DNA from: JAHBNG01 sp039028975
GTDB taxonomy: Bacteria > Chloroflexota > Anaerolineae > Caldilineales > Caldilineaceae
Direction: 5' to 3'
Length of the DNA: 64,000 nucleotides
Assembly (NCBI GenBank): GCA_039028975.1
Contig: JBCCHB010000031.1
Coordinates: forward strand, 1 to 64,000
In this document: positions 28,053 to 36,115 of the stretch, in pieces
Numbering within the stretch: the first letter of the stretch is position 1
Layout: each line of letters opens with the position of its first letter
Translations under genes and position numbers: made by a program
Notes under the pieces: generated by a model
Told to the model about the DNA's origin: nothing
Database searches by the model: none
The model's input: only the letters and a program-made list of their open reading frames with translations

Positions 28053-28182
28053 CAATTAATTGGTGAATTTGTGGATTGTTAATGAGTCGGTGGACGGTGT
28101 ACTTCTGATGTGTAGTATAGCCCCAAATGTTCGAACATTCTTCGTCAATCATTCACAAATTTAGCAATTCACCAATTAATTG
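28053..28182. repeat. 130-bp element with 17-bp perfect terminal inverted repeats
   Basis: CAATTAATTGGTGAATT (28053-28069) is the exact reverse complement of AATTCACCAATTAATTG (28166-28182). The homology continues inward imperfectly (TTGTGGATTG / CAATCATTCACAAATT). It is non-coding and MITE-like, directly beside the element at 27925-28045. Confidence 0.7.
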
Positions 28183-28210
28183 TTATTCACGGTTTATTCA
28201 CACCTCCCAA

Positions 28211-28468
28211 CTACGCGGTTGTCTTCACCAGCAAGTTCGCTCGCACCCAGTTGATAATGTCATTTGACTCATACATGATCTCATCGCCTATCTTCAGAGC
28301 TGGAACCTGTCCCTTTCCACCTAATTCAATTAATTCCTGACGAACGGCCGGATCCATTATTGTATCCTTCATTGGAAGCTCGATGTTATTGGCATCTAAG
28401 AATCGAAGCACTTTTACGCAAAAGGGACAGTAATCACTTTTGTACAGAGTTAGGGAATTAGCGTTCAT
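28211..28468 (-). CDS. glutaredoxin-like protein
   Basis: An 85-residue thioredoxin-fold protein. The redox motif YCPFC lies at residues 13-17, the glutathione-side cis-proline in GQVPALKIGDE, and the C-terminal ESNDIINWVRANL helix is typical of glutaredoxin/GST-N folds. It probably reduces disulfides or mixed thiols in the cytoplasm. It is a single gene opposed to both neighbours. Confidence 0.88.
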   Translation of the reverse strand: MNANSLTLYKSDYCPFCVKVLRFLDANNIELPMKDTIMDPAVRQELIELGGKGQVPALKIGDEIMYESNDIINWVRANLLVKTTA

Positions 28469-28637
28469 TTAGTATAGTTTCCTTATTATAGATAACTAGG
28501 TAAAGCTTTTGCCCCCGCGAAAACGGGGATTTACCTAGCTGGACGGGAAGCTTGTAATTTGTTATTTGCTAGATCAGTTAACCACTATTCTATCAGACTA
28601 TTCGTCGATTTCATATCTTACCCTACAGGAAAACGTT

Positions 28638-29960
28638 ATGAACCCAGTCGATATCATCATCAAAAAACGAGATGGTCTCCCCCTCTCGGCTGCTGAAATT
28701 GAGTACTTTATTGATGGCTTCGTTACCGGTACGATTCCAGACTATCAGGCTGCGGCATGGGCAATGGCCGTCTACTTCCAGGGTATGTCTGATGAAGAAA
28801 CGACTACGCTTACCCAGGCCATGGCGGCTAGTGGTGATCTACTCAACCCTCGCGGTGGGCTGACCCAGCAGACTTTGATCGTTGACAAACATTCCAGTGG
28901 CGGTATTGGCGACAAGACGACCCTAGCCGTTGGACCCATTGTAGCTGCCTGTGGGCTTCCCGTGGGCAAGATGAGCGGACGAGGGTTGGGCTTCACGGGT
29001 GGCACCATCGACAAACTGGAAAGTATCCCTGGGTGGACATCTGATCTGCCGGAGGAACAATTCGAGCGGCAATTGCAGGAGATTGGGCTGGTGATTGCAG
29101 GTCAGACGGTCAACTTGGCACCAGCCGACAAATTGCTCTATGGGCTAAGAGACGTAACGGGAACTGTCGGTAGTCTCCCCCTGATTGCTAGCAGCATTAT
29201 GAGCAAGAAGTTGGCTGCGGGGGCCGATGCCATCGTGCTGGACGTTAAATGTGGTAGTGGTGCCTTTATGGGGACGCTAGATGAAGCAAGGGCCTTAGCC
29301 CAACTGATGGTTGCTATTGGCACCCGGGCCGGACGCCGCATGACTGCGCTGATAACCCAAATGGATCAACCCTTAGGCTCTGCGGTGGGAAACAGCCTGG
29401 AAGTCAAAGAAGCTATCACCGCGCTCCACGGACAGGGGCCAAGCGACTTTCAAGAATTGGTTAAAATGGTGGCAGCAGAGATGCTTTACCTAGGGCAGCC
29501 ACGACTTGACGCCAGTGGGTTAGAAGCCTTTTCATCTCAGGTCCAACAAGCAATTTCATCTGGTGCGGCCTTTATAAAGTTCTGCCAATTTGTAGAAGCA
29601 CAAGGCGGAGACGTGGCTTCCGTACGCAACCCTTTACTCCTACCCCAGGCGCCGATAATCCTGGAAGTCAAAGCCACTGAGTTAGGTACGGTTTCCCATA
29701 TCAACAGTGCCGAAATTGGTCTGGCGGTTATGGAGATGGGTGGTGGGCGTCAACAGAAGGAAGATGAAATTGATCCGAGAGTTGGGGTTCTTTGCCATGC
29801 AAAGGTAGGGAGCAAAGTTCAAGCAGGAGATCCCATTTGCATCATTCATGCGGCATCACCAGACGAGGCAGATACAGCTCGTCAACGCATTACAGCAGCA
29901 TACACCATTCAGCCTCACCCAGCGGATCCGCTGCCGATCTTGTATGAACGGATTACTTAG
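28638..29960 (+). CDS. deoA: pyrimidine-nucleoside / thymidine phosphorylase
   Basis: A 440-residue enzyme that phosphorolyses pyrimidine (deoxy)nucleosides to base plus (deoxy)ribose-1-phosphate. The signature SGRGLGFTGGTIDKLESIPG and the phosphate loop VDKHSSGGIGDKTTL are present, and the C-terminal barrel-sandwich domain (GVLCHAKVGSKVQAGDPICIIHAA) is complete. AGGAAA upstream of ATG 28638 is a good ribosome-binding site; the frame is open 24 codons further upstream without such support. Whether it prefers thymidine (deoA) or also uridine (pdp) is not decided. Confidence 0.93.
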   Translation: MNPVDIIIKKRDGLPLSAAEIEYFIDGFVTGTIPDYQAAAWAMAVYFQGMSDEETTTLTQAMAASGDLLNPRGGLTQQTLIVDKHSSGGIGDKTTLAVGPIVAACGLPVGKMSGRGLGFTGGTIDKLESIPGWTSDLPEEQFERQLQEIGLVIAGQTVNLAPADKLLYGLRDVTGTVGSLPLIASSIMSKKLAAGADAIVLDVKCGSGAFMGTLDEARALAQLMVAIGTRAGRRMTALITQMDQPLGSAVGNSLEVKEAITALHGQGPSDFQELVKMVAAEMLYLGQPRLDASGLEAFSSQVQQAISSGAAFIKFCQFVEAQGGDVASVRNPLLLPQAPIILEVKATELGTVSHINSAEIGLAVMEMGGGRQQKEDEIDPRVGVLCHAKVGSKVQAGDPICIIHAASPDEADTARQRITAAYTIQPHPADPLPILYERIT

Positions 29961-29967
29961 CCACCTT

Positions 29968-30606
29968 TTACGCTTGCATCACAAGTTTGTCAATCAAACT
30001 TCTGACTTTGTCCAAAATGTGATAAATATCGAAAATATCCTCTTTTGTTGCATCGTAAGAGAGGCTTTCTGAATAGACTTTTCCATCTAATAGAACAAAG
30101 TACCAGTAGCGCCCCACAATGTAAGCGCCATATATTGGCTGCTGTTGCTCCCCATTCAGGAACTGCGCTGCCATCAATTCGGCCAAAAGCTGGCCGAGAG
30201 GATCTTTAGAGCTATCTTGCTGGCGCTTGTACTCTTTGATAAGAAAGTAGGGGTTTCTCGGTGACTGTTTTCCTTGGGCTACAACAAAGTCAATTGTGCC
30301 GGATAGCTCTTTGCCGTCCTCATACTCTACAGCCAAATCGCGCTCTAAAAATGGCCGGTAATGACCTTGATCAAAATCGACCATATCCAGCAGATGAGAG
30401 ATAAAATAGATCTTCAGCTCTTCTTCATTCCAATCATGAACGCGAGCAAGTAGCTTATGCGATAAGGATTGCAAACGGGACCTATCAGCTTCATTAATCT
30501 CCTTATCAACAGTCAACCACTCTCTTAACCCATCCGTGTTTCTCTCTGAATACAGACCAAACTCTAGCTCGATCTCTTCGACAGTCCATTTTGAAAAGGA
30601 TTTCAT
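29968..30606 (-). CDS. PD-(D/E)XK nuclease-like hypothetical protein
   Basis: A 212-residue protein. The middle holds a restriction-endonuclease-like pattern: LERDLAVEYEDGKELSGTIDFVVAQGKQ, then YFLIKEYKRQQ (Asp ... Glu-x-Lys), followed by a helix with QFLNGEQQQPIYGAYIVG and YWYFVLLDG. I recall similar uncharacterised proteins in Chloroflexota and cyanobacteria. Partner and target are unknown. It is convergent with deoA (7 bp between stops) and 14 bp upstream of prs on the same strand orientation side. Confidence 0.7.
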   Translation of the reverse strand: MKSFSKWTVEEIELEFGLYSERNTDGLREWLTVDKEINEADRSRLQSLSHKLLARVHDWNEEELKIYFISHLLDMVDFDQGHYRPFLERDLAVEYEDGKELSGTIDFVVAQGKQSPRNPYFLIKEYKRQQDSSKDPLGQLLAELMAAQFLNGEQQQPIYGAYIVGRYWYFVLLDGKVYSESLSYDATKEDIFDIYHILDKVRSLIDKLVMQA

Positions 30607-30620
30607 TAGTTTATCCTACC

Positions 30621-31586
30621 TCAAATAAATAGTTCCCCCACACTCTCTCCCGTATGAATCCGCCGAATTGCCTCGGCCATAAGCGGAGCGACTGAGCAGA
30701 TCGTCACATTGGGAAGCCGTTTTCCCCCCGGAATGTGTACTGAATCAGCCAAGACAATCGATTCAATCGGGGCGACCCCCAACTTTTCTATGGCAGGTCC
30801 GCAGAGAATGCCGTGGGTTGCACCGACGTGTACGCGGCGGGCACCTGCCGTCAGCACGGTTTGCACAGATGTGGCCACAGTCGTGCCCGTTGAAATCTCA
30901 TCCTCAAAGATCACCACATCCTTTCCGGCCACATCCCCTACAACCGACCCCTGATGCACTGATGTGTCGCTGATGCGGCGTTTGTCAATAATGGCCAATG
31001 GGCAGTCCAACAGAAGGGCAAATTTCCCAGCACGTTTGGCACCACCGGCATCTGTCGCTACGATAACGACATTGGAGAGATCCAGGTTTTGACGAAAATA
31101 GTCAGCAATAATCGGTCGTGCCGTCAGGTTATCCACGGGCATACTGAAGAAGCCCTGTACCTGATCCGAATGCAGATCCATGGTAAGAACGCGGTCGGCA
31201 CCGGCAGTCTTCAGGAGATCGGCCATGAGTCGTCCGGTGATCGAAATACGAGGTGCGTCTTTTTTGTCCGAGCGAGCATAGGAGTAGTATGGGATCACCG
31301 CTGTTACTCGCCGAGCAGAGGCACTTCGGAGCGCGTCCAGTGTAATAAACAGTTCGAGAATATGGGTACTAACTGGCTCGGAAAATGATTGGATGACAAA
31401 GACATCTCTCTCTCGGACATTCTCCAGAATCTGAACATGGAGGTTGTCATTAGAGAAGCGAGAGATTTCAAGCTCGCTTAAGGGGATATCTAGGTATTCA
31501 CAGATTCTTACAGCCAGATTTGGATTCGAGTGGCAGCTAAAGATGCGCAGTTTATCGTGTAATTCGCTACTTGTATTACCAGTCAA
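30621..31586 (-). CDS. prs: ribose-phosphate pyrophosphokinase-like protein
   Basis: A 321-residue protein expected to make PRPP from ribose-5-phosphate and ATP. N-terminal and catalytic flexible-loop segments are recognisable (FSCHSNPNLAVRICEYL, FSNDNLHVQI, IPYYSYARSDKKDAP, TMDLHSDQVQGFF, VATDAGGAKRAGKFA). The PRPP-binding loop reads VIFEDEISTGTT, where the common form is VDDxxDTGGT. The last acidic residue is Ser here, so it may be a divergent subclass or a paralogue. Its 5' end overlaps the 3' end of the upstream glycosyltransferase by 11 bp, indicating cotranscription. Confidence 0.85.
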   Translation of the reverse strand: MTGNTSSELHDKLRIFSCHSNPNLAVRICEYLDIPLSELEISRFSNDNLHVQILENVRERDVFVIQSFSEPVSTHILELFITLDALRSASARRVTAVIPYYSYARSDKKDAPRISITGRLMADLLKTAGADRVLTMDLHSDQVQGFFSMPVDNLTARPIIADYFRQNLDLSNVVIVATDAGGAKRAGKFALLLDCPLAIIDKRRISDTSVHQGSVVGDVAGKDVVIFEDEISTGTTVATSVQTVLTAGARRVHVGATHGILCGPAIEKLGVAPIESIVLADSVHIPGGKRLPNVTICSVAPLMAEAIRRIHTGESVGELFI

Positions 31587-32799
31587 CGGTTGCTCTCTCT
31601 CGAATTATTTCGGCGTACAGATAGGCTGTTTCCTGAGCGATGACACCCCAGTTATATCGCTCCTTTACTTCTTGAAGAGCCGTTCGTCGTCTTTTACGGG
31701 CTGAATCTGGATCGTTAAAGAGTTGATCCACAGCCCAGGCAATACTAGCCGCGTCATTGGGGTAAACAGTCAGTCCATTCTCTGTATGGTTGACCACCTC
31801 ACCGAGTCCCCCCACATCGGTTGTAATGATATTACAGCCCAGGGCCATAGCTTCCAAAGCGACGATGCCAAACGGTTCATATAAACTGGGAATAATGGCG
31901 CAGTCAACGACTTGATAGAGGTGGTCTCGCTCTTCATCTGTCAGATAGCCAAGAAAGTTGACAGCATGGGCAACCCCAAGCTCATGTGCCAAGGGCAGAT
32001 ACTTCTCGCTATTCTTGCCACCTGCTAGTAAGCGGACGTCTGGATACTTCTCTAAAATTTGGGGCATGGCCTGGATCAAGACATGAAGCCCCTTTTCGGG
32101 AGTAATCCGACCAACAAAATAGAGAAGTCTTTCTCTATTTGGGCTAAATTTCTTACGAAGACGTTGAATGAGTTCTGGGGAAGCCTTGTACTGGCTACGG
32201 GAATCTATCCCATTGGCGATGATATCCACTTTGTCGGATGGGACACCGAAGTAGGACTGAATCTCCTGTCTCATAAAGTCGCTACAGGCAATCACTCGCC
32301 ATGCTTCGTAACAGGTGTGGCCTTCTATTCGATCAATCTGTTTGCTGGTTTCACTGGGCAAATGTCCTTGGTGGCGACCTCGCTCCGTAGCGTGGATTGT
32401 GGTTAACAGCGGTGTTTTCCATTCATGCTTAAGGGTCACGCTTGCCGTCCCAGTCAACCAATCATGATTATGGATGAGATCATATCGCTTTTGCCATGCC
32501 AATTTACGGGCTTGGGCAATCAATGAATAGTTGGAGGCTACAGCGCTATTATAATAATCTATCGGTGCAATGGGTGGTGTATCCACTCGGTAGACTTTGA
32601 GGAAATCATTTACCTGTTCTTCTGCTGGGCCACCACCATAGCGAGTTGTGATGACGTCAACGTAGATCGGCTCTCCATCTAAATCAACGTTGTTGAGGGC
32701 AGGGGCCAATTCGGCCACATGCTTGCCCATTCCACCCACCATATAGGGTGGATACTGCCAGCTAAATATCAAGACATGCATAGTTGACATTGAATTCAT
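31576..32799 (-). CDS. GT4-family glycosyltransferase (glycogen-synthase-like)
   Basis: A 407-residue GT-B fold enzyme. N-terminal FSWQYPPYMVGGMGKHVAEL binds the acceptor or donor as in starch/glycogen-synthase-like GT4/GT5 enzymes. The retaining-transferase motif PSLYEPFGIVALEAMALG (E-x7-E) is intact, with FVGRITPEKGLHVLIQAM before it. The sugar donor is unknown. The start ATG shares its A with the stop codon of the upstream lipoprotein gene (TAATG), so translation is probably coupled. Alternative ATGs lie at 32790 and 32781. Confidence 0.88.
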   Translation of the reverse strand: MNSMSTMHVLIFSWQYPPYMVGGMGKHVAELAPALNNVDLDGEPIYVDVITTRYGGGPAEEQVNDFLKVYRVDTPPIAPIDYYNSAVASNYSLIAQARKLAWQKRYDLIHNHDWLTGTASVTLKHEWKTPLLTTIHATERGRHQGHLPSETSKQIDRIEGHTCYEAWRVIACSDFMRQEIQSYFGVPSDKVDIIANGIDSRSQYKASPELIQRLRKKFSPNRERLLYFVGRITPEKGLHVLIQAMPQILEKYPDVRLLAGGKNSEKYLPLAHELGVAHAVNFLGYLTDEERDHLYQVVDCAIIPSLYEPFGIVALEAMALGCNIITTDVGGLGEVVNHTENGLTVYPNDAASIAWAVDQLFNDPDSARKRRRTALQEVKERYNWGVIAQETAYLYAEIIRERATVDW

Positions 32800-33992
32800 T
32801 AGGGTTTATATGCTCGACTCTGGCCAGCTTCATCCAATTCAAAAAAAACAATCTCCCACAATTCGCTAATATCACTTGATGAAGCTGGGCCAACGATACG
32901 CAGCGGTGCTTGAGAACGAGACTCTGACTTCTCTTGAAGAACAACTGGAAACTGCACATTCTCCAAGCACCCACAGGAAAGATGCCAAAGAACCCACTCT
33001 GTCTGACGATAGACCAGGTAGGCCAGCGGCGAAGATGGATTGTGGGAGTCGGCCCACTGATTATAGTAGGAATTACTCCAAATTGCCCAATAGACCCGAT
33101 GATGAGTGAAGGCATGATCGCGAAAGACGGGATCGCCGCCTAGCGGTCCCATCCAAAAGGGCATCTCTGGATAGCTGGCACGCAATTGGTTTAGTAAGGC
33201 AGCGCCCTTGTCCGGCGCGCCAAGCCACAGCAGCGCATCGTTTTCCTTCATTTCGGAGATGGAGTCAAAGGGAATGAGGGGAAGAGCTGCATCAATTTCA
33301 ACCAACGGTCCGACACCAGCAATGACGATGCGCTCAGCATCCTGCTGGGTTGCAATCTTGGCCACAGCGGCAACCAGAGAGGGTAGATGAAAAGGGGTAT
33401 TCAGTGGGATCTGCCCACTCGACATACTACTCAACATATTTAAGTCTTCTTGTTCTCCAAAATTTTCATCATGAGGCACTCCATTTGGGGTAACCAAATC
33501 AGAGGAAAACCACGTAAATAGCCAAAAGGAAGAGAGGGTCGAAGGTTCAGTAGCTCCATGCAGTTGCTCCATGGTCAGTCCCAGCCACGGCGATAACGGA
33601 GCGATAATGGCAACCACGGCCGGATCCACGCGCAACTTTTGATTTACGCGGACCGCTTGTTCCGATTGTCCAGAATCATTAAGTGCCTGGGGAATAACGG
33701 CTATATCACCCCTCGGCGATTCGGCGATGGCTGCACGCATACTCGCCAACAATTCATAGCCTGTGCGACGATAGGTGCCTTCAAATGGTGCAATGAGGCC
33801 GACTCGTACAATGGGCGGAGTCGATGAAGGTAAGAGTCGGGATGGCAGACAAGAAGAGACGAGAAAAGAGAGGAGGAGTGAGAAAGTGAGAATATGGAGG
33901 GGTAAGGGGATGAGGGGATGAGGGGGTGATGGACTCGTTCTCTGTACCCCTGCAACCCTACTGATATCCGTAGATGCGTAAGTTCTGTTCAT
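32799..33992 (-). CDS. periplasmic-binding-protein-like lipoprotein
   Basis: A 397-residue exported protein. A hydrophobic leader (LPLHILTFSLLLSFLVSSC) ends in a lipobox (LVSSC) near residue 48. The body starts VRVGLIAPFEGTYRRTGYELLASMRAAI and resembles type-I periplasmic binding proteins of the Leu/Ile/Val (LivJ) class: NDSGQSEQAV.., VVAIIAPLSPWLG, ERIVIAGVG. No ABC permease is adjacent, so it may be a sensor-like or orphan receptor. It overlaps mltG by 35 bp upstream and the glycosyltransferase by 1 bp downstream, giving a four-gene operon. Confidence 0.78.
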   Translation of the reverse strand: MNRTYASTDISRVAGVQRTSPSPPHPLIPLPLHILTFSLLLSFLVSSCLPSRLLPSSTPPIVRVGLIAPFEGTYRRTGYELLASMRAAIAESPRGDIAVIPQALNDSGQSEQAVRVNQKLRVDPAVVAIIAPLSPWLGLTMEQLHGATEPSTLSSFWLFTWFSSDLVTPNGVPHDENFGEQEDLNMLSSMSSGQIPLNTPFHLPSLVAAVAKIATQQDAERIVIAGVGPLVEIDAALPLIPFDSISEMKENDALLWLGAPDKGAALLNQLRASYPEMPFWMGPLGGDPVFRDHAFTHHRVYWAIWSNSYYNQWADSHNPSSPLAYLVYRQTEWVLWHLSCGCLENVQFPVVLQEKSESRSQAPLRIVGPASSSDISELWEIVFFELDEAGQSRAYKP

Positions 33993-35133
33993 GCTCTGCT
34001 AATGTTGTGGAAAAGACGTGGCGTCCATCCTCACCAGTTCCCAAAAAGAAACAGTAATTGGTTTGAGCGGGGTTGCGCGTGGAATCTATGGCACTTAATC
34101 CTGGGCTAGCAATTGGACCAGGGGGCAATCCAGGATTTAGGTAAGTGTTATATGGGCTTTGAACCTGGCCATACTCTTCAATCGAAGTCGGCTGCCACCA
34201 CCAATCCCCTACAGTCCCCCGTGCATATTGTACTGTCGGGTCAGCTTGGAGATAGGCCCCTCCCACGTCGGCATCACATGCTCGAATGAGACGATTGATA
34301 TAGACACTGGCAATCAATGGACGCTCATCAGCCTGCACAGCTTCGCGCTCAACAATGCTAGCCAACGTAATTAGATCCCTACCACTCAATCCGCTACTGC
34401 CACCTACCAAACCGTCCTGACCGACCTTGGCCTCAAAATTGTTCAGGAACGAAGCCAAAATCAGCTCGGGATCGCTGGCTAGAACGGGGAAACGGTAGGT
34501 ATCAGGAAAGAGAAAACCCTCTAAAGACGTACCATCAGGTATTGTCTGAAGAAAATCATATTCGTCATAGAGGGATAATGTACGAGGTGCTCGGACAGCA
34601 GCCAGAAAAATATCTGGTTCCAGCACATTATTTTCAGAGAGTCGTTCAGCAATTTCCTCAACCCGAAATCCCTCGGGGATGGTCACAACAACTTCTTCCA
34701 GCAGAGCCTTTTGAAGAGCTAGGGCCACTTCGGGAACGGTCATGGTGTCAGAGAGCATAAAGTTCCCTGATTGGATACGCCGAGCCAAATCATTGACTCG
34801 AATATATAGGTTGAAGAGTTCGGCATCACGAATAAACCCTTCGTTCTCTAGGCGTGCCGCAACAAAGCGCGCCGGTTCCCCAAGATTAACTACAAAGCGG
34901 CGGGGCCGCGGATTATCACCAGCAACCAATGTTAGATCATCGCCACGTAGCCGCAGCATAAAAGCCAGCACCTGCTGTTCAATGTTATCTGGGTTGAGCG
35001 CGCCCTGGCCTGCGGTCGGATCGATGAGGCCCTCAGCTAATTTAGGTGTGCCAAGAAATTGCTCTTCCAAATGAGCTGTAGCAACGCTCCATACACCAAC
35101 CAGAACTATCACCACAAGCAGCAGAAAACCCAC
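33958..35133 (-). CDS. mltG: endolytic murein transglycosylase MltG (YceG-like)
   Basis: 391 residues from the first standard start codon (GTG at 35133). It cleaves nascent glycan strands at the membrane. Landmarks: membrane segment FLLLVVIVLVGVWSV; LysM-like region VVTIPEGFRVEEIAERLSEN; catalytic segment LASIVEREAVQADERPLIASVYINRL; LQADPTVQYARG; YNTYLNPGLPPGPIASPGLSAI; C-terminal FFLGTGEDGRHVFSTTLAEHEQN. The coding frame runs about 39 codons upstream without ATG, GTG or TTG, and encodes a plausible basic N-terminus and hydrophobic WIWWITNLLRV. The true start may therefore be non-standard (see findings). Confidence 0.9.
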   Translation of the reverse strand: MGFLLLVVIVLVGVWSVATAHLEEQFLGTPKLAEGLIDPTAGQGALNPDNIEQQVLAFMLRLRGDDLTLVAGDNPRPRRFVVNLGEPARFVAARLENEGFIRDAELFNLYIRVNDLARRIQSGNFMLSDTMTVPEVALALQKALLEEVVVTIPEGFRVEEIAERLSENNVLEPDIFLAAVRAPRTLSLYDEYDFLQTIPDGTSLEGFLFPDTYRFPVLASDPELILASFLNNFEAKVGQDGLVGGSSGLSGRDLITLASIVEREAVQADERPLIASVYINRLIRACDADVGGAYLQADPTVQYARGTVGDWWWQPTSIEEYGQVQSPYNTYLNPGLPPGPIASPGLSAIDSTRNPAQTNYCFFLGTGEDGRHVFSTTLAEHEQNLRIYGYQ

Positions 35134-35284
35134 TCGTAACAGGTTGGTAATCCACCAGATCCAACTGGATCCAGGGCGCTTATGCTCCTGATAGAATGTA
35201 GTATTACTTCTTTTTTTGAGGAATTGTTCTCTAGTTGTGATGATATTCCCTCATTACATACATTAAGTTCATAATGGCACACCT

Positions 35285-35620
35285 TTACTTTTCATTCAAC
35301 CGATGAAAAATATGATCCTCTACTGGCCGATTCTCCATAAGATGCTCATTTATGATCCGCTCTAACACCGCCTCATCCACATGGTGATACCAGATACCAT
35401 CGGGATAAACGACCAAAAGTGGCCCATTATAACAGACACCCAAGCAGGGCGTCACCCCGCGCTTGACCCGTTGAGGGTTCTCATATTCGCCCAGTGCCCC
35501 TAGCTTCTGAGCGAGTAAGCGATAGAGAGTGCTGGCTTTCCCCTCTGGATCACAATAAGAACCTGTACAGATAAAAATATGGCGGCCATAGGGTGCTTGA
35601 ATCGGTACTTCGCTTGTCAT
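35285..35620 (-). CDS. thioredoxin-like [2Fe-2S] ferredoxin
   Basis: A 111-residue protein. Four cysteines in the C-x4-C ... C-x3-C pattern (FICTGSYCDPEG and GVTPCLGVCYNGPLLVVYPDG) bind a 2Fe-2S cluster, as in NuoE-like or Shethna-type ferredoxins. It is a likely electron carrier. It precedes mltG by about 150 bp on the same strand, and its redox partner is not in the window. Confidence 0.87.
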   Translation of the reverse strand: MTSEVPIQAPYGRHIFICTGSYCDPEGKASTLYRLLAQKLGALGEYENPQRVKRGVTPCLGVCYNGPLLVVYPDGIWYHHVDEAVLERIINEHLMENRPVEDHIFHRLNEK

Positions 35621-35743
35621 AAAATACCTATTGGAATAAATTTATCTAATTCTCATAAACAAGGATTCAGCTAATCAGCCATTAGCTTTTAGCCAGAATT
35701 TGCCTATGTTTCGGGTTCGATTTTTATACTTCCCTATGCTACT

Positions 35744-35777
35744 ATACTCAGCTTCGTTTGATAACGACCGCAGTATA
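35744..35777. repeat. family 1 element, minimal 34-bp copy
   Basis: TATACTCAGCTTCGTTTG is joined almost directly to ATAACGACCGCAGTATA. Both termini of the family are kept while the interior is gone. This is what a deletion between inner arms, or a failed excision, would leave. Confidence 0.7.
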
Positions 35778-36115
35778 GTTAAACATTAGTTAAACATGTA
35801 GCAGGCTACACCGTAGGAGAGGAAAATAGAACAAAAATGAAAGGATTTCGCAGATTTTTATCTTTTTGCTCTTTTTATCGCAATTACTTTCAGGGTAGAC
35901 GACACACGGAGGTAAAGTATATCATATTGCGAATTGCACGGCGGAATATGGCATACGGTTATCGCAATACGAAAGGCATCACCATCTGAAATTTCAAAGA
36001 GCGGCAATTTGTTACCTGCATACAGTTGTTAATTGAGCGCTATGATACAATCAGATTTCAGATTCAACCCTTCCAGATGGACCGTCACTACTGGACAGCC
36101 TAACAGAGAGAAACA
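35778..36115. other. intergenic region before the acyl-CoA dehydrogenase gene
   Basis: AT-rich, with no gene seen. The divergent promoters of the ferredoxin gene (leftward) and acyl-CoA dehydrogenase gene (rightward) must lie in this stretch or within 35621-35743. No operator or riboswitch is recognisable. Confidence 0.35.
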
